This document shows positions 45,080-56,124 of a stretch of 64,000 nucleotides of DNA, piece after piece. The position numbers were made by a program, and so were the translations under genes. The notes beneath the pieces are model-generated. The model was not told the origin of the DNA. It saw nothing but the letters and a program-made list of their open reading frames with translations, and ran no database searches. The stretch is from NCBI GenBank assembly GCA_949825045.1, contig OX463829.1:19624715-19688714 (forward strand), in the 5' to 3' direction. Position 1 is the stretch's first letter. Each line of letters starts with the position of its first letter. The DNA is from Argyresthia goedartella. Lineage: Eukaryota; Arthropoda; Insecta; Lepidoptera; Argyresthiidae.

Positions 45080-45600
45080 TGCAAAGGACAACATTATGGT
45101 CAGAAATGTTCTTTTCCGTGTGATCTATTCTCTACAACATTTTGCGGAATCCACGCTATCCAATCTTCCTACGAGACCGTTTTCAATTTGTTTCTTCCAG
45201 CAGGCCTCGGAGGACCCACGCAGTTTCCATGCTCACGACCCCACAACATAACACCGCGTCCTATGAGCACGGGTTTAGACTCCGGGCCATTCGGTTGTGG
45301 AATGCACTCCCTGGCACCATCAGGGACAGTTCTACTCCCAATATCTTTAAAAGTCGCGTGAAGTAGCATTTACTATCTCTTTAGAAATATAGGCAGTATT
45401 TATGTATTTATAATTTATATATACATATTTTCTTTCTTTTAACTCTTAATTGTACACTAGGACTACCTCTCTATAAATAATTTTTCCTTTCCTCACAGGT
45501 TAGCTGAAAGATATTTCTTTTTAGAAATAAGATCTCCTTTGCATATTGTTCTTAATATTTTTTTCCATTGTGTTTTCTGTGCAATAAAGAATTATTATTA
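45080..45600 (+). pseudogene. LINE 3' end: reverse-transcriptase C-terminus plus 3' UTR
   Basis: The frame 45142-45366 reads RTHAVSMLTTPQHNTASYEH, then GFRLRAIRLWNALPGTIRDS and NIFKSRVK. 'FR-RA-RLWN-LP--IR----L--FK-RL' is the conserved C-terminal block of many non-LTR reverse transcriptases. The stop is at 45367 or just after. The 3' UTR includes 'GCTGAAAGATATTTC' and 'AATAAGATCTCCTTTGC' and ends 'GTGCAATAAAGAATTATTAT', a polyadenylation signal followed by (ATT)n. The catalytic region is absent, as in typical 5'-truncated insertions. Confidence 0.7.
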
Positions 45601-45604
45601 TTAT

Positions 45605-45850
45605 ATATATTTAATATTTATATATATTTAGGATGTATATTTTATGAATGTAGTTTATTGAGTTGTAATTTAAGGTTTGTAGTACACATAGGTCTACCCA
45701 TGCTCTGCCATTAACCTATCTCATCCTGACATTGTTTGCTGGAAGATATCGCTTGATAGAGATAAGCTCGCCTTTGTACGCGATTTTAATGTATATCTTG
45801 GTAATTTAATTATTTGTGTGCAATAAAGAAATTATGAAATTATGAATCTA
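45605..45850 (+). repeat. LINE 3' UTR fragment
   Basis: 'ATAGGTCTACCCATGCTCTG', 'GACATTGTTTGCTGGAAGAT', 'AGAGATAAGCTCGCCTTTGT' and 'TTGTGTGCAATAAAGAAATT' are the same class of tail as in the preceding element but better preserved. It carries no coding sequence. Confidence 0.65.
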
Positions 45851-46297
45851 TTTCTCTTACTTTTTCTGCTTGGTTGTCGCTGTCTCTTTTACTATGGCTT
45901 TAAATGAGTTACTTTTCATGCCGCCCTTCGCCATTTCTGTCAAAATAATGATAGCCTACTTGCCCTAAACCAGTTAGTATCAAACGAGCTGAGCATGTTC
46001 GAAGACGATATGTGAAATATGAAATAAGTAATGGAGATCATAACTCTGTTCAACAGCAGCTGCGGATGTCGGTCTACGTTTTCAACTATAAACTTTTTAT
46101 CAAGTTTGCAACGTCCTGTTTTAAATTCAAGATACGTACGAGTCGTACCTTTTAAACTTCGTTCCGTTATCCCGTTTCCGTGCGGAGTCTTATGTGGAGA
46201 ATCAGAGATGGCCATGATCGTTGTTATTATGGGGGAATTTTGACCTACAAATCTTCTCGCTCAGACTTACCTAACTACTTTTCATAATTTAAGGCAA
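45851..46297. other. Unassigned interval with a 91-codon minus frame
   Basis: The minus frame 45940-46215 includes KGTTRTYLEFKTGRCKLDKK and NVDRHPQLLLN. Its composition is protein-like, but I cannot place it in a family and see no matching splice sites. It could be an exon or an old repeat. Confidence 0.2.
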
Positions 46298-46457
46298 GGA
46301 AAATAATGTGGTATATGATAAAAATGCGAGCAAACACCGGTTTAATTGGAACAAATTATTTGATTGTAATAAATGAAGTAAGTTTACCATTACTAAATAT
46401 TTTGTTCCAAATAAAGCGGTTTTTGCTCAAGTTATTTTTCATTATTACATATTTTCC
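46298..46457. mobile_element. 160-bp MITE
   Basis: GGAAAATAATGTGGTATATG ... GAGCAAACACCGGTTTAATT GGAACAAA at the left is mirrored, with about 15-20% mismatch, by TTTGTTCCAAATAAAGCGG TTTTTGCTC ... CATATTTTCC at the right. The arms are about 58 bp. Confidence 0.75.
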
Positions 46458-46459
46458 AT

Positions 46460-47940
46460 TCAAGTGCTGTTATTCCAAAAGTTGACGAACACAGTACATA
46501 GTTATTGAAGCAATAACTAAAGTTACATGAAGTTTATTCAAAACTTTAGTAGTCAAAGCGTCGTCTCGTCTATGAAATTTAAAACCGCTATAATCCAACC
46601 GAGGTATACTACTACACAAACAAAGAGTGTCGTGTTCTGTATTTTAGGGTATCCAGTTCACTGTACGCTCTCTCCAAATAAATTACCGGCAAGATTGACC
46701 CAGAAAACCTGACGGGCTGTGTTGCCAACTGCTAGATAGTTTCGGCGAAACGTTCGGAAAATTATACTCCGCAGATTTTGTTGCGCATGCATGAAAGAAA
46801 ATGCAGACAATATTTACAGAAATATCATCTGCAACGGTGTAAGAGATTTCTTACAGTATTCCAGGCTAGAAAGCAGATAATAACATACCAATGGAAGCTA
46901 AGGAGGTTTCATAACAATTACATATAATTTTCCAGTTGAAGCGCGTAAATTGTACAGTAAGCTGAGATCCCTACCTTTCTGTTAGCGAGGCGGCTTATTC
47001 TTGGAGTTCACGGAAATAAGCTCACTCCATACTCCGTTCATTTTCCGATTTTCCCTCTGCCTCGGGCTATCCGGGACTGTTTTTCGCAATATTCCCAGCC
47101 CAACCTTTCACGACTAGCTTGAAATCAGGTTTGTACGACTTTTCAATCAGATTATCCGCCAATGAGTAATCTGATATTTACTTCTCGGAATCAAACAAAA
47201 TATTGTTTTGTTTAGATTTTGTAAATAAATTTATAATACAATGTTGAAGGAGTCTTTTCTTACTCAATGAGGCTGGCTTGTTTAGATGTGCTTATTACGC
47301 TTGCGTGATTTGCGAGGTATGCTGAGAGTTGGTATAAAGAATGTATAGTTTTCAAGAGAAACCATATCGATTCGGTGAATCAAACAGAACTTCAGTGTAG
47401 TGAATCTGAAAACCTGCACTAGATTAGCACTCTCTTCACATGATCATATTGCGAAATGATAGTTCGCCTGTGGTGAGATTCATATGTGATAAACAGCTCT
47501 TGTACACGTGGGCACTCAATACCCACAAAGGAAACAGACAGTCACAACTTAGACAACTATAAGTATAGGTATTACCAACCACAAACAATATACATACTCT
47601 ACTCGCGACCAACGACGGGCTATTCTTAGACCTCGTTCCTAATAGACTTGCAAACGATTATGGATAACGGGTAGTTACGGATCTGTCTGTAGAATACGAT
47701 ACAAATATGTAACTATCTAATAATAGGTACTAAGGAGGAAGTCTGATGACCAGAACGGGTTTGATGAATTGTGATGCATAGGTACCTGTAATTATAGCAA
47801 AGGTCTTGGACTAAAATAGTAGAGAAGCATTATTCGACATATGCGATAAAATACGGTTTGACATGATATATCACATCCTAACAACGAAACGACCAAAATC
47901 GCAAAATGACATTCCTCTGACGAAGTGTTGTGCGGTTTTT
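46460..47940. other. Unassigned interval
   Basis: No recognised repeat ends, RNA genes or domains; open frames are short. Confidence 0.35.
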
Positions 47941-47944
47941 TGAC

Positions 47945-48010
47945 ATTGTAGGTGCTTACACATACATAGCGTCACGCCTTTCCTAGTCGGGGTGGCAGAG
48001 GCACAGTTGA
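47945..48010 (-). repeat. Short SINE-like repeat, inverted
   Basis: On the minus strand 'AACTGTGCCTCTGCCACCCC', 'GACTAGGAAAGGCGTGACG' and CTATGTATGTGTAAGC match the phrase at 25235. Confidence 0.5.
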
Positions 48011-48665
48011 CAATAACATTGTTGACATTGTATTTTACTTATAACAGTTCGATTAATCCACGCACAATTTTGGATATTCCAACAAAAAATGGCTTTATTG
48101 TATCGTATATAATACAACCAGCATTTACTAACGAATAAGGTAATCCAGACGTCTGTCAGGCGGCTTGCGCCCCTCTTTTAGCATTTATTGTTCCTTCCTG
48201 ATTACTCCACTTACTAGTTTTGTTAATGTTTTTAAGGACGGCTCATAATAGATCTTGCTGGATGCTCTTTTATCGACTAGCTGTGCTACTTAAAATTTAA
48301 AGGGCAGCTTTCGCTTTCGATTTCAAATTAATTGCCTCGTTAGTTATGTGAAAGGAGATTGGGCGCTTTGCCTCCAGACTGTATACAGTAGTATTATAAA
48401 TACTATACGTACTACGTTGAAAGGTCATAAAAATAGCATTATTTAATTGTAACTCCTGGAGGAAAGGAACTATGAACTATTTTGTTAAATAAGATTATTT
48501 GCTAATTATACAGTGGTTTCCGTTAATATACTTTAACTACTATATTAACTTCTAGGCATTATATCCTTACCGCAGCACGTAGAAACAATTAGGCTCACAC
48601 ATAAATAAATGTGGAATTGTAATAAAAACAAATATCCCGATTGCATTTTCCAAACCATAAACTAA
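48011..48665. other. Unassigned interval
   Basis: AT-rich DNA with no feature that I can support. Confidence 0.35.
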
Positions 48666-48669
48666 TTTA

Positions 48670-49157
48670 TCTACACACCTATCATAAACCCTCTTTACTG
48701 CGTGCAAAAACCGCACATTACGATCAGCATAATGTTAAACTACTTGGTAAAAACTCATTTCTTATCTGAAAAATTACACATTATGACCGTAATGTGTAAC
48801 TTTTCTACACATTATGACATTCAAATTTCGAACGCCGACGCCCGCCTGCATGCCGCCCCTAGTTTATCTGTAAAGTTGGTACTGACATTCAAATTTCGAA
48901 CGCCGACGCCCGAAGTTGGTGCTACAGAACAAGCTAAACAACTGCAGAGCCACAATGCCGGTCAAACATGCGGTTCCTGTACAACATCAAAGAGTGCTTA
49001 TGATATGTGTGTAGATAAACTAGTTTATGTAACGGTACATAATTAGGCATTAAAACTCTCGAGTGATATTATTATGAAACTCGCCTTCGGCTCGTTTCAT
49101 CAACCCACTCTCGAGTATTAATGCCCTCCATTATGTAGCAGTCACATAAACTACTAT
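48670..49157 (+). mobile_element. Family B composite element, copy B3 (longest)
   Basis: It begins TCTACACACCTATCATAAAC after TA (48668-48669) and ends CACATAAACTACTAT before TA (49158-49159). It is longer than the others for two reasons. First, a block starting TGACATTCAAATTTCGAACG is repeated twice (about 48827-48915). Second, the unit 2 loop has gained an ATGAAACTCGCC/GGCTCGTTTCAT hairpin. The 114-codon frame across it is incidental. Confidence 0.85.
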
Positions 49158-49159
49158 TA

Positions 49160-49377
49160 TGAATGAACCTGACTACCAACATGGGGTATAAAAGTAACCG
49201 CACCGATAACTTTGTACATTTTGCATTCTAAAATCCAACATATTAGTTTTTACAAAACTTATATATATGACCAATGTCACTCTCACGGTTTCAAGAAATC
49301 CGACGACATCATTAGTTTTTATCGAAATTTACAGTCAAGTTGTTTGGGCTGTAGCGCATCCTAACGAAATGGTCATA
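49160..49377 (+). repeat. Dispersed repeat family F, fragment
   Basis: 'CAACATGGGGTATAAAAGTA', 'ACCGCACCGATAACTTTGTA' and 'GTTGTTTGGGCTGTAGCG' correspond to F-repeat motifs (GGAGTATGA..., CGCACCAATAACTTTGTA, GTTTGGACTGTAGCGG). The mariner element begins at its right edge. Confidence 0.45.
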
Positions 49378-49379
49378 TA

Positions 49380-50686
49380 TACGAGGGTGCGTTTTTGAGT
49401 TCGCGGAATGAGAGGGTTGGAGGGGGGTGATTAGGCTTATTAGGATCGTAACGTAACGTGTTCATTGACTCATAACTAGTATAAATACGAGGTTTCATTG
49501 TTATTAGACTATTATTACTATTAGTCTTTGAGCTATCGTCAACCAAGCAACATAATCAGGAGTGAAAAGTGAATTATGTAAAAAATCCAATATCGTGCCG
49601 TTATAAAGTTCCTTACCAAAGCAAGGAAAATCAGTTGCGATCATAATGAATGAGATGTCATCGGTTTACGGTGACTCTTGTCCAGGAAAAATCATGGTGT
49701 ACAAGTGGCACAGTTTGTTTAAACAAGGAAGGGAATCCCTTGAAGACGACCCGAAGCCGGGCAGGAGCATCGAGGTGACCACGTCAGAACTTATCCAAAA
49801 AGTCGGAAAACTTGTACTCGACGATGCTCGACTAAAGATGAAACAACTCGCAGAAATGGTTGGAGTATCTGATACAACCATTTTTAAAATCCTGCACAAT
49901 CATTTCGGCATGACTAAGGTCAGAGCAAGATGGGTACCGAGAATGCTCACGCCGCCGCAAAAACAACAACGCGTAGAGTGTTTACGTGCATTTTTGGACC
50001 TCTGCCATGAAGACGAGGATGGTGTATTGAGTCGAATTGTTACTGGAGACGAAACTTGGGTTCATCATTATGAACCTGAGTCGAAACAAGACTCTATGCA
50101 GTGGCATAAAAAGGGCACAGCACCCCCCAAGAAGTTTAAGGTGTCACAGTCAGCAGTCACGGCAACGGTCTTTTGGGACTTAGAAGGAATATTATTGATC
50201 GATTATAAAGATAAAGGTGTTTCTATAACCGGACAATACTACGCTTCAATATTAGAACGCCTAAAAGAAGCCATTAAACAGAAACGACGGGGAAAATTGA
50301 CGAAAGGTGTGCTGCTTTTGCACGACAATGCGCCCGTCCACAAGAGCCGCGTTGCGTTGGCTGCCCTGCATAAGGTGGGCTTCGATATTTTGAACCACCC
50401 ACCCTACAGCCCAGACCTGGCCCCGAGTGATTATTACCTCTTTCCAAAAACGAAAAAAGAGCTGCGGGGTAAAAAAAATACCACCGATGATGAAGTTAAG
50501 GAGGTAGTTTCAGCGTATTTTGAGGACAAAGACATTTTTTTATGAGGGTATAAATAAATTAGTTCAAAGATCTGAAAAATGTATCCGTCTTGCAGGTGAA
50601 TATATTGAAAAGGAAAAATAATTAGGTTTTTTTATTTCCACCCCTTACCCTCCATTCCGCGAACATAAAAACGCTCCCTTACATAC
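49380..50686 (+). mobile_element. Mariner transposon, nearly complete
   Basis: It is a roughly 1.3-kb element with terminal inverted repeats. The left end ACGAGGGTGCGTTTTTGAGT TCGCGGAATG is mirrored at the right by CATTCCGCGAACATAAAAAC GCTCCCTT, with a few mismatches over about 37 bp. TA dinucleotides lie at both borders, as expected for mariner. It encodes one transposase (49576-50621) carrying the D,D34D signature. The length matches the usual 1.3 kb of the family. Confidence 0.92.
49576..50621 (+). pseudogene. Mariner transposase, D,D34D, with three small lesions
   Basis: The transposase cuts and pastes the element at TA sites in the nucleus. The main open frame (49646-50545, 299 codons) holds an N-terminal helix-turn-helix region, the WVPxxL motif (here WVPRML, residues 96-101), and catalytic Asp135 (TGDET), Asp227 (LHDNAP) and Asp262 (APSDYYLF) with exactly 34 residues between the last two. 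Homology extends beyond both ends. The natural ATG appears to be 49576, but it is followed at once by TAA. The upstream frame joins the main one only across a one-base shift near 49621-49626. At the 3' end an extra T in the T-run near 50534-50541 causes an early TGA, while the other frame continues to TAA at 50619-50621. Full length would be about 348 codons against about 345 for the family. The catalytic residues are intact, but the copy is probably inactive unless the homopolymer shift is a sequencing error. Confidence 0.92.
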
Positions 50687-50691
50687 AAACA

Positions 50692-51045
50692 TAGGAGGGT
50701 GGTCCCAGAAGTAACCGACCGGTCAAGCTCCTCAAAATAGCCATCAACAGCCGACTATACCTCTTCATTATTAGCAAATCTTTTACCGCCGAACTTGTTT
50801 TTCAAGTTTGGAAGTAAAAAATAATCCGAGGGAGCTAGATCTGGCGAATAATGTGTATGAGGAAGCAATTCCAACTTCAACTTATTAATTTTAGTCATTG
50901 CATTAGTGGACGTATAAACTGGTGCATCGTCCTGATGAAATAAAGCTTGCTTTTTTTCTGAAAATTTAGTGATGAAATTAATAATAAACGGCTGAACATT
51001 TATTCTTAATTTCATTTCTTAATTTCATCACTCAATATTAATAAA
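50692..51045 (-). pseudogene. Second mariner transposon, 3' fragment, minus orientation
   Basis: On the minus strand, codons 51015-50755 give KKQALFHQDDAPVY, then HTHYSPDLAPSDYFLLP and FGGKRFANNEEV, including two catalytic Asp residues 34 apart (residues 29 and 64 of the frame). The end of the element is visible as AGGAGGGTGGTCCCAGAAGT at 50692, like the 'GAGGGT-GTCC-GAAAGTAAC' termini of one mariner subfamily. The transposase differs clearly from the neighbouring copy, so it is a separate lineage. The N-terminal two-thirds are missing. Confidence 0.85.
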
Positions 51046-51612
51046 TAAAAAATAAAATAAAAGATCGTTTTTATAATAATTCCACTTGAAGTAAAGTTGT
51101 TGTTTATATGGGCAGTGGTAAGAATATGATGCCTAGAGGTTAATAAAGTATTTAATTAATTATATACACAAGTATATTCAACAAAAAATCTAATTTAACA
51201 AAAAAGTTTAAAGTTCCTTTCCTGCACAAGTTTCGTTGTTATTGCCATATAATAAATAAATGCTATTGTTTCACCTTTCAAATGATGTATGACTCAAGTA
51301 TACTCTGTGGACACCGATTTTACAGTTGCTAGCTGTTTTGCATTGCGCATTCTCCTTTACTTTTATGCAGATCTTGTTGGTTGCTCCTAAATCTTTTATA
51401 ATATCGAATATGGGTCCATCTTAGTTACTACTACGTGAATCACTCCCCTCGCAGGATTCGAGAAAGAAGTGGCAGTGTCCCCCTTCGGGTGCGTTAGCCT
51501 CAAAATTATGTTAGCATTCATTCTTTCTGACATGTATTTTTAAGTACTAAGGGGGTCGCGTCATGAAAAAGGCAGACAAACACTTAGCGATTGAAACCTC
51601 TTCAATAATGTA
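51046..51612. other. Unassigned interval
   Basis: AT-rich; no recognisable continuation of the mariner fragment and no other feature. Confidence 0.35.
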
Positions 51613-51615
51613 TTA

Positions 51616-52001
51616 ATAGTAGTTTATGTGACTGCTGCATAATGGAGCTGCTGTGAATGCTAATTATGTACAGTTACATACACTAGTTTATCTACACACA
51701 TATCATAAGCTCTCTTTGATGTGTTCAGGAACCGCAAGTTTGACCGGCGTTGTGGCTCTGCAATTGTTTAACTTGTTCTGTAGTACCAACTTCCCGCAGG
51801 CGGGCGTCGGCTTTCGAAATTTGAATGTCAGTGCCAACTTCACCAACAAACTAGGGACGGCACGTGGAAAACTACACATAATGACCATAATGTGTAGTTT
51901 TCCAGATACGAAACGAGTTTTTACCAAGTAGTTTAACATAATGCTGATCCTAACGTGCGGTTTTTGAACGCAGTAAAGAGGGTTTATGATACGTGTGTAG
52001 A
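51616..52001 (-). mobile_element. Family B composite element, copy B4
   Basis: In minus orientation: it starts ATAGTAGTTTATGTGACTGC after TA (51614-51615) and ends ATACGTGTGTAGA before TA (52002-52003). Unit 2 lacks most of its CTCGAG hairpin. Unit 1 has its end arms and the central palindrome (ACACATAATGACC/ATTATGTGT-type). It is non-coding; the 92- and 101-codon frames are incidental. Confidence 0.85.
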
Positions 52002-52179
52002 TAAACATATTAATATAAATGTAAGGATATACGCTCCCGAACTAACCTTCGAATTATTTTCGTCCCAAAAAAGCCCCCGAGTTGTATCTTTTTGGCATTT
52101 TACACTTGTTGTGGCACAAATAAAACGGAGATAATTTCAAGCGCCTTGGCTTCAGCTTGGGTAAAAAAATAATCGTATG

Positions 52180-52275
52180 TATTGGTCTGTCCGGGTTTCC
52201 GGCTGTTCTCCTCTACAGGTCGCAATTCGCAGCTGATTCTCGTGAAGTGTGCTGAAAAGTCAAAGCGCTTGCAAT
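52180..52275 (-). repeat. Dispersed repeat family F, short inverted fragment
   Basis: 'TTCTCCTCTACAGGTCGCAA' and 'CAGCTGATTCTCGTGAAGTG' are the complement of the 'ACGAGAATCGGTTGAGAAAT'-type segment. Confidence 0.45.
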
Positions 52276-52559
52276 CAAAAATGCAAAGCGGCAGTCACAA
52301 ACAGTCTGGCTATGCAACGCACGTATTTTCCCTGAAGTTGGTGGGCGACCGGCTTGGGCGGGCGGAAAGGTTGATGAGTGCCCACGCAACCGCCCACCGA
52401 TGAAAGTTTCACTAAGAGTATATATTATGTTAACAACAAATATGAGGATGAACCCACCTTAAAAGATATTTCTAGCGTGTTTGTTATTTCTAAGAGAAAT
52501 GTAATAAACTATAGCGTGGCATTTTTTTTTAACGAAACACGATGTTTATTAAATGAAAA

Positions 52560-52710
52560 AAAAAACATAGTTTTTAGGGTTCCGTACCCTTAAAAGGAAA
52601 AAAGTAACCCTCATAGGATCACTTCGTTGCCCAACTGTCTGTCCGTCCGTCTGTCAAGACCTTTTTCTCAGGAACGCGTGGAGGTATCAAGTAGAAATTA
52701 ATATCGATTA
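52560..52710 (-). repeat. Dispersed repeat family D-like, inverted fragment
   Basis: 'TTTAGGGTTCCGTACCCTTA', 'CAACTGTCTGTCCGTCCGTC' and 'TCTCAGGAACGCGTGGAGGT' form the usual start of this repeat read in minus orientation. Confidence 0.55.
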
Positions 52711-52984
52711 TTTAGGTTTGTGATCTCTTAAAGTTGTGAAAACATAAAACTTATAGGCCAATACAATCAAAAGAAACCGCCTTTTTGTCACAATTTTGCT
52801 GAATTTCCTCGACATTCGCAAAGGAATCCTTATGAATCCTATTATAAAAATATATTATTAATTCCTGCAAATTCCTTTTCCCAATTTATTTCACGATGAC
52901 ATTATTTCCCACTGGCCACCTGGTGATTTCAATCAACTTTTTAAGTTGATTACTTTCTGGGTCTGGACTGAAAACCAGCGTCAC

Positions 52985-54130
52985 AGGCGTGCTTGTGACA
53001 TCAAAGTCAAAGTCAAAGTCAAATTTATTTACTGTAGATATTTAGAAATACTTAGCAAACATAATTTTTTTCATCTTCTCTACATTGGACCAAAGTGGAA
53101 GAAGAAGGGTGTAGAAACTCCCACAGATTTATTTTAGATCTCTTTAAAAAATTGCTTGTGCTTAACTAATACAAATACTACAATATTAATAATTATAATT
53201 AGTAAGCAGGAATAAATAATTACAAAATTATTAACAGCAAGGTCTGTGTTGAGCCAGATTAACCCCATACAGACCCATCATTTAAGTAATCTTGAACATT
53301 GTATTATCCCTTTTTCGACAAAGTCGCTTCAACATGCTTTTTAAATTGCTCAAATATTTTCAAAATCTATTTAAAAAAAAAATGGTAATTTCAAAATCTC
53401 CAGAGGAATCTTATTGTAGTATAGAATATACTGACCCTTGAAAAAATTGCTAACCTTCGCGAGTCTAATCCTCAACTAGTCTGTGATTATTTCTTAGGTA
53501 AACATTACCGCTATCGCTAAGTTCGGAATATGTTATAAGGTTCTTGCGTACACACATGATATTTTCGAAAATAAATTGGCCAGCTACCTTAAGTACGTCA
53601 GTTTATTTAAAAAGCTCTCTCAAGGAGTCTTTTCGTTTTAAATTATAAATTGCTCTTTTCTATTGAATATCCGCTGCTTACCCCCACAACAAGATACCAT
53701 AGGACATGACAAATGAAAGTAACTAAAATATTCCAGCCTAGATGTAGCCACATCTGTGATTTACCTGATGTTCCTAACAGCGTACGCCACAGAACTTAAT
53801 TTACCAGCTTATTTATCTATGTGGGGTCCCCACTGCAATTTGCTATCAATGGTTATTCCAAGAAACTTCGTATCATTTACTAATGCTGATGTGTTGCTGT
53901 CTATTTATTTATCTATTTATTTATTAACACTAAACTGGTCTCAACTTGCCTGACATTTGGAAGTGAGAATTTGATACACTTGGTTTTAGCAGCGTTTAAC
54001 AATAAATTATTTACTGTGAACCAATTCAAGATTAAAGACTACACCATTAACATCATCAAAATCTTGTTTCAGTCACAATTTTGCTGCATTTCTTTGATAC
54101 TCGCCAAGGAATCAAAATCTATACGATACT
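52985..54130 (-). pseudogene. LINE reverse-transcriptase remnant (Jockey/CR1-like), 3' half
   Basis: Reading the minus strand from about 54060 downward gives WFTVNNLLLNAAKTK, then KFLGITIDSKLQWGPHIDK, a stop, AGKLSSVAYAVRN, then (after shifts) a segment resembling VMSYGILLWG, the frame RELFK and ENIMCVRKNL. This is the order thumb/WF-N-LLLN-KT, FLG, then YG--LWG found in Jockey/CR1-type LINE ORF2. Several stops and frameshifts show it is dead. The 3' end is the 'AAATTTGACTTTGACTTTGA' simple tail at about 53000. A sister copy of its 3' part lies at 62750-63560. Confidence 0.8.
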
Positions 54131-54323
54131 TTTCCATAGACCTAAAATCGTGACATTGGGCACGACAACGCAAGGTATTATAGCATGAACAATGAGAAAA
54201 TTCCGAAAACTGTATATTTGCAAAAAAATATGTAGTTGATACACAGCTGTATACTGCCCAAGCGTAAGCGACTGTAAGAGCGTGATGGATGAACTATGTA
54301 AATATACATTACATACATTCACA

Positions 54324-54537
54324 TGGTGGTCTAATGGGTTTCACGCTTGCTTCTCACACAGGAGATGCAGGTTCGAATCCTGACCATGCACCGACGACAT
54401 AATTAATCTTAATAGTGTTTCGGATGACACCAACACGCACTGAGCCAGCGTGGTGGAGTATGGCTTAATCTTAGACGTATCCGGGTAAAGGCCTTTGCCC
54501 CTTGGTGGGGACATTATTGGGCTACATTTATTATTAT
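54324..54537 (+). repeat. tRNA-derived SINE, family S1, with intact Pol III promoter boxes
   Basis: The head has an A box (TGGTCTAATGGG) and a perfect B box (GGTTCGAATCC at 54370-54380). Much of the S1 middle is deleted: GTTTCGGATGACACC joins directly to 'ACTGAGCCAGCGTGGTGGAG', followed by 'GGGGACATTATTGGGCTACA'. It shows that S1 is tRNA-derived, which the copies at 9863 and 24700 alone could not. Confidence 0.85.
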
Positions 54538-54569
54538 TTTATCATACATAATCAATCATACTGCAGGTA

Positions 54570-54622
54570 CGTGGGGTTCCGCTTGGTGCGCGATTACGAC
54601 TCGCACTTGACCGTTTATTTTT
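54570..54622 (-). repeat. Dispersed repeat family D, inverted 5' end
   Basis: 'GGGGTTCCGCTTGGTGCGCG' followed by ATTACGACTCGCACTTGACC is the complement of the D repeat start seen at 26185. Confidence 0.6.
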
Positions 54623-55369
54623 TCTGCTACACCTTACAGGACTTATGATTTTATTGATTTATTATCATATGTTTTTTAAATTATGAAGAAAAAGAATATG
54701 AATTTTCATATTTTATCGAGGTATCTTCTCTGCTCTAACACTAGCTACTGCGAGATAAACATTCTTAGCGGAGTCAATGTACTTTACTGCACGTTTATCT
54801 GGCAGCAGCTTTAGCTCTGGGTTAATACAATGGCATAGCATATATTGTTTATGAAGTTACAAAGTGATAAAATCTCATTCGCAATTTCAAGTCATTGCCA
54901 AAGTCCGAATTATCGGGAGAAAAGGCGTCTGAAAGTTAATCTCAAACAATTAAGTTATGTGGTTTATTAGCTCAAATAGCCGTATTTTACTACAATTTGC
55001 ATAATGATACTTTATAAAATTCAGGTCATTTTACCCCCGCCTAATCGCCTGATTACTTGATAAGAAGTAATCTTCTCGGGACGGTTTGGAATAGTAAATA
55101 TTTAAGAGTTAGATGTAGTTCTAAAAGATTCTTACTTACATGATTTATGTAAAGCCCAACCAGGAACATAAAAACCTGGACTGAGGGCGCTAAATAACTT
55201 AATATATAGCAATACTAAGTATAGTATACCCATGCAAATTGGCCGCTTCGCTAATTGCCGAACTTATTTTTAAATCAAAATTATTAGAAGTTATCTAGCA
55301 TTGTCCATGACTATACAGGTGGGTTCATTTAGATTGGGTAATAATTCATTCAATACCCATTTTTTTAAA
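54623..55369. other. Unassigned interval
   Basis: AT-rich; nothing recognised. A short inverted pair, GGGTA...TACCC, occurs near 55335-55365. Confidence 0.35.
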
Positions 55370-56124
55370 TTAACTTTATTCATTCATTTGGGACGAACCC
55401 AGTCTTGCCACCACAATGAACAATTATGTATCTTTTTCCTGTAGCTACAGATTTAGATACGCCCGCCGGGCAGATTTTTGTTTCACCAACATTTTGCATG
55501 ATTGAGCGAAGTATGAATAAAACTTTCATCAAGGTATAGAACAGGCATACCACTCTCCCTTACATCTTGGACTTCATGTAGGTCCTGTCCCTCCATGCCA
55601 CTATATCATCTCGCTCCATAAGTACTGTCCTTTAATTTCTACAATTTTTATATTTATAACCTAATTTGTGTAAGATTAAACGAAGAGATTCTGTGCCACA
55701 AGCAAAATTTATGGATTCTTTAAGAGCTGTAAGCAGCCTTTTCAAACTGGTTACTTCTTTTCGGACAGCATAAAATTCATGCCTATTTGCACATTAATCA
55801 AAATCATCCAGATTGATTGCCTTTTTGGTTTTAGGTTTATTTTTCTTAGGCGTAGAAAATGCAGCTGACGTTCCACCTTCGCTTTGTATTTTCATTAAGG
55901 AAGATCGGGATATGCCTAAAATACAACAAAATATTTTACTTATAAATAGTTATAAATTGGCCAATTCAAATTGCATATACTATATGACGTACCTACCAGT
56001 CATGTCGACAACAAGGCTGGTTATTTAGAGGAATAGAGTCCAATCCTTTAGACTTTCTTTCCGACAAATAATTCGATAGATTATGAATAACTTATCTTAC
56101 GCCACTGTTAATAGTTTTCGACAT
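55370..56124 (-). pseudogene. DDE-type transposase remnant retaining a spliced intron
   Basis: On the minus strand an ATG at 56124 opens a region (stop after ten codons, then HNLSNYLSERKSKGLDSIP, then a one-base shift into SLVVDMTG) that ends at a donor G|GTAGGT (exon end 55997). An 81-nt intron follows to TTTTAG at 55916, and the next exon resumes in frame (GISRSSLMKI). It continues through PKKNKPKTKK, NLDDFD, stop, HEFYAVRKEVTSLKRLLTAL, a shifted segment with YLDESFIHTS, and GKRYIIVHCGGKTGFV near 55400. I recall this domain order (basic stretch, LDDFD, HEFY-VRKEVPTLK, YLDET) from lepidopteran proteins related to IS630/DDE_3 transposases. YLDES would hold the first catalytic Asp. The remaining DDE half is missing, and at least three stops and several shifts kill it. 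The intact-looking intron means it is a DNA-level copy, not a retrocopy. Confidence 0.6.

Noticed and set aside
48702..49046. 114-codon open frame
   Set aside because: It lies wholly inside the non-coding family B element, and equivalent frames are broken in the other copies.
54324..54395. tRNA gene
   Set aside because: The B box is perfect, but the S1 SINE body follows directly.
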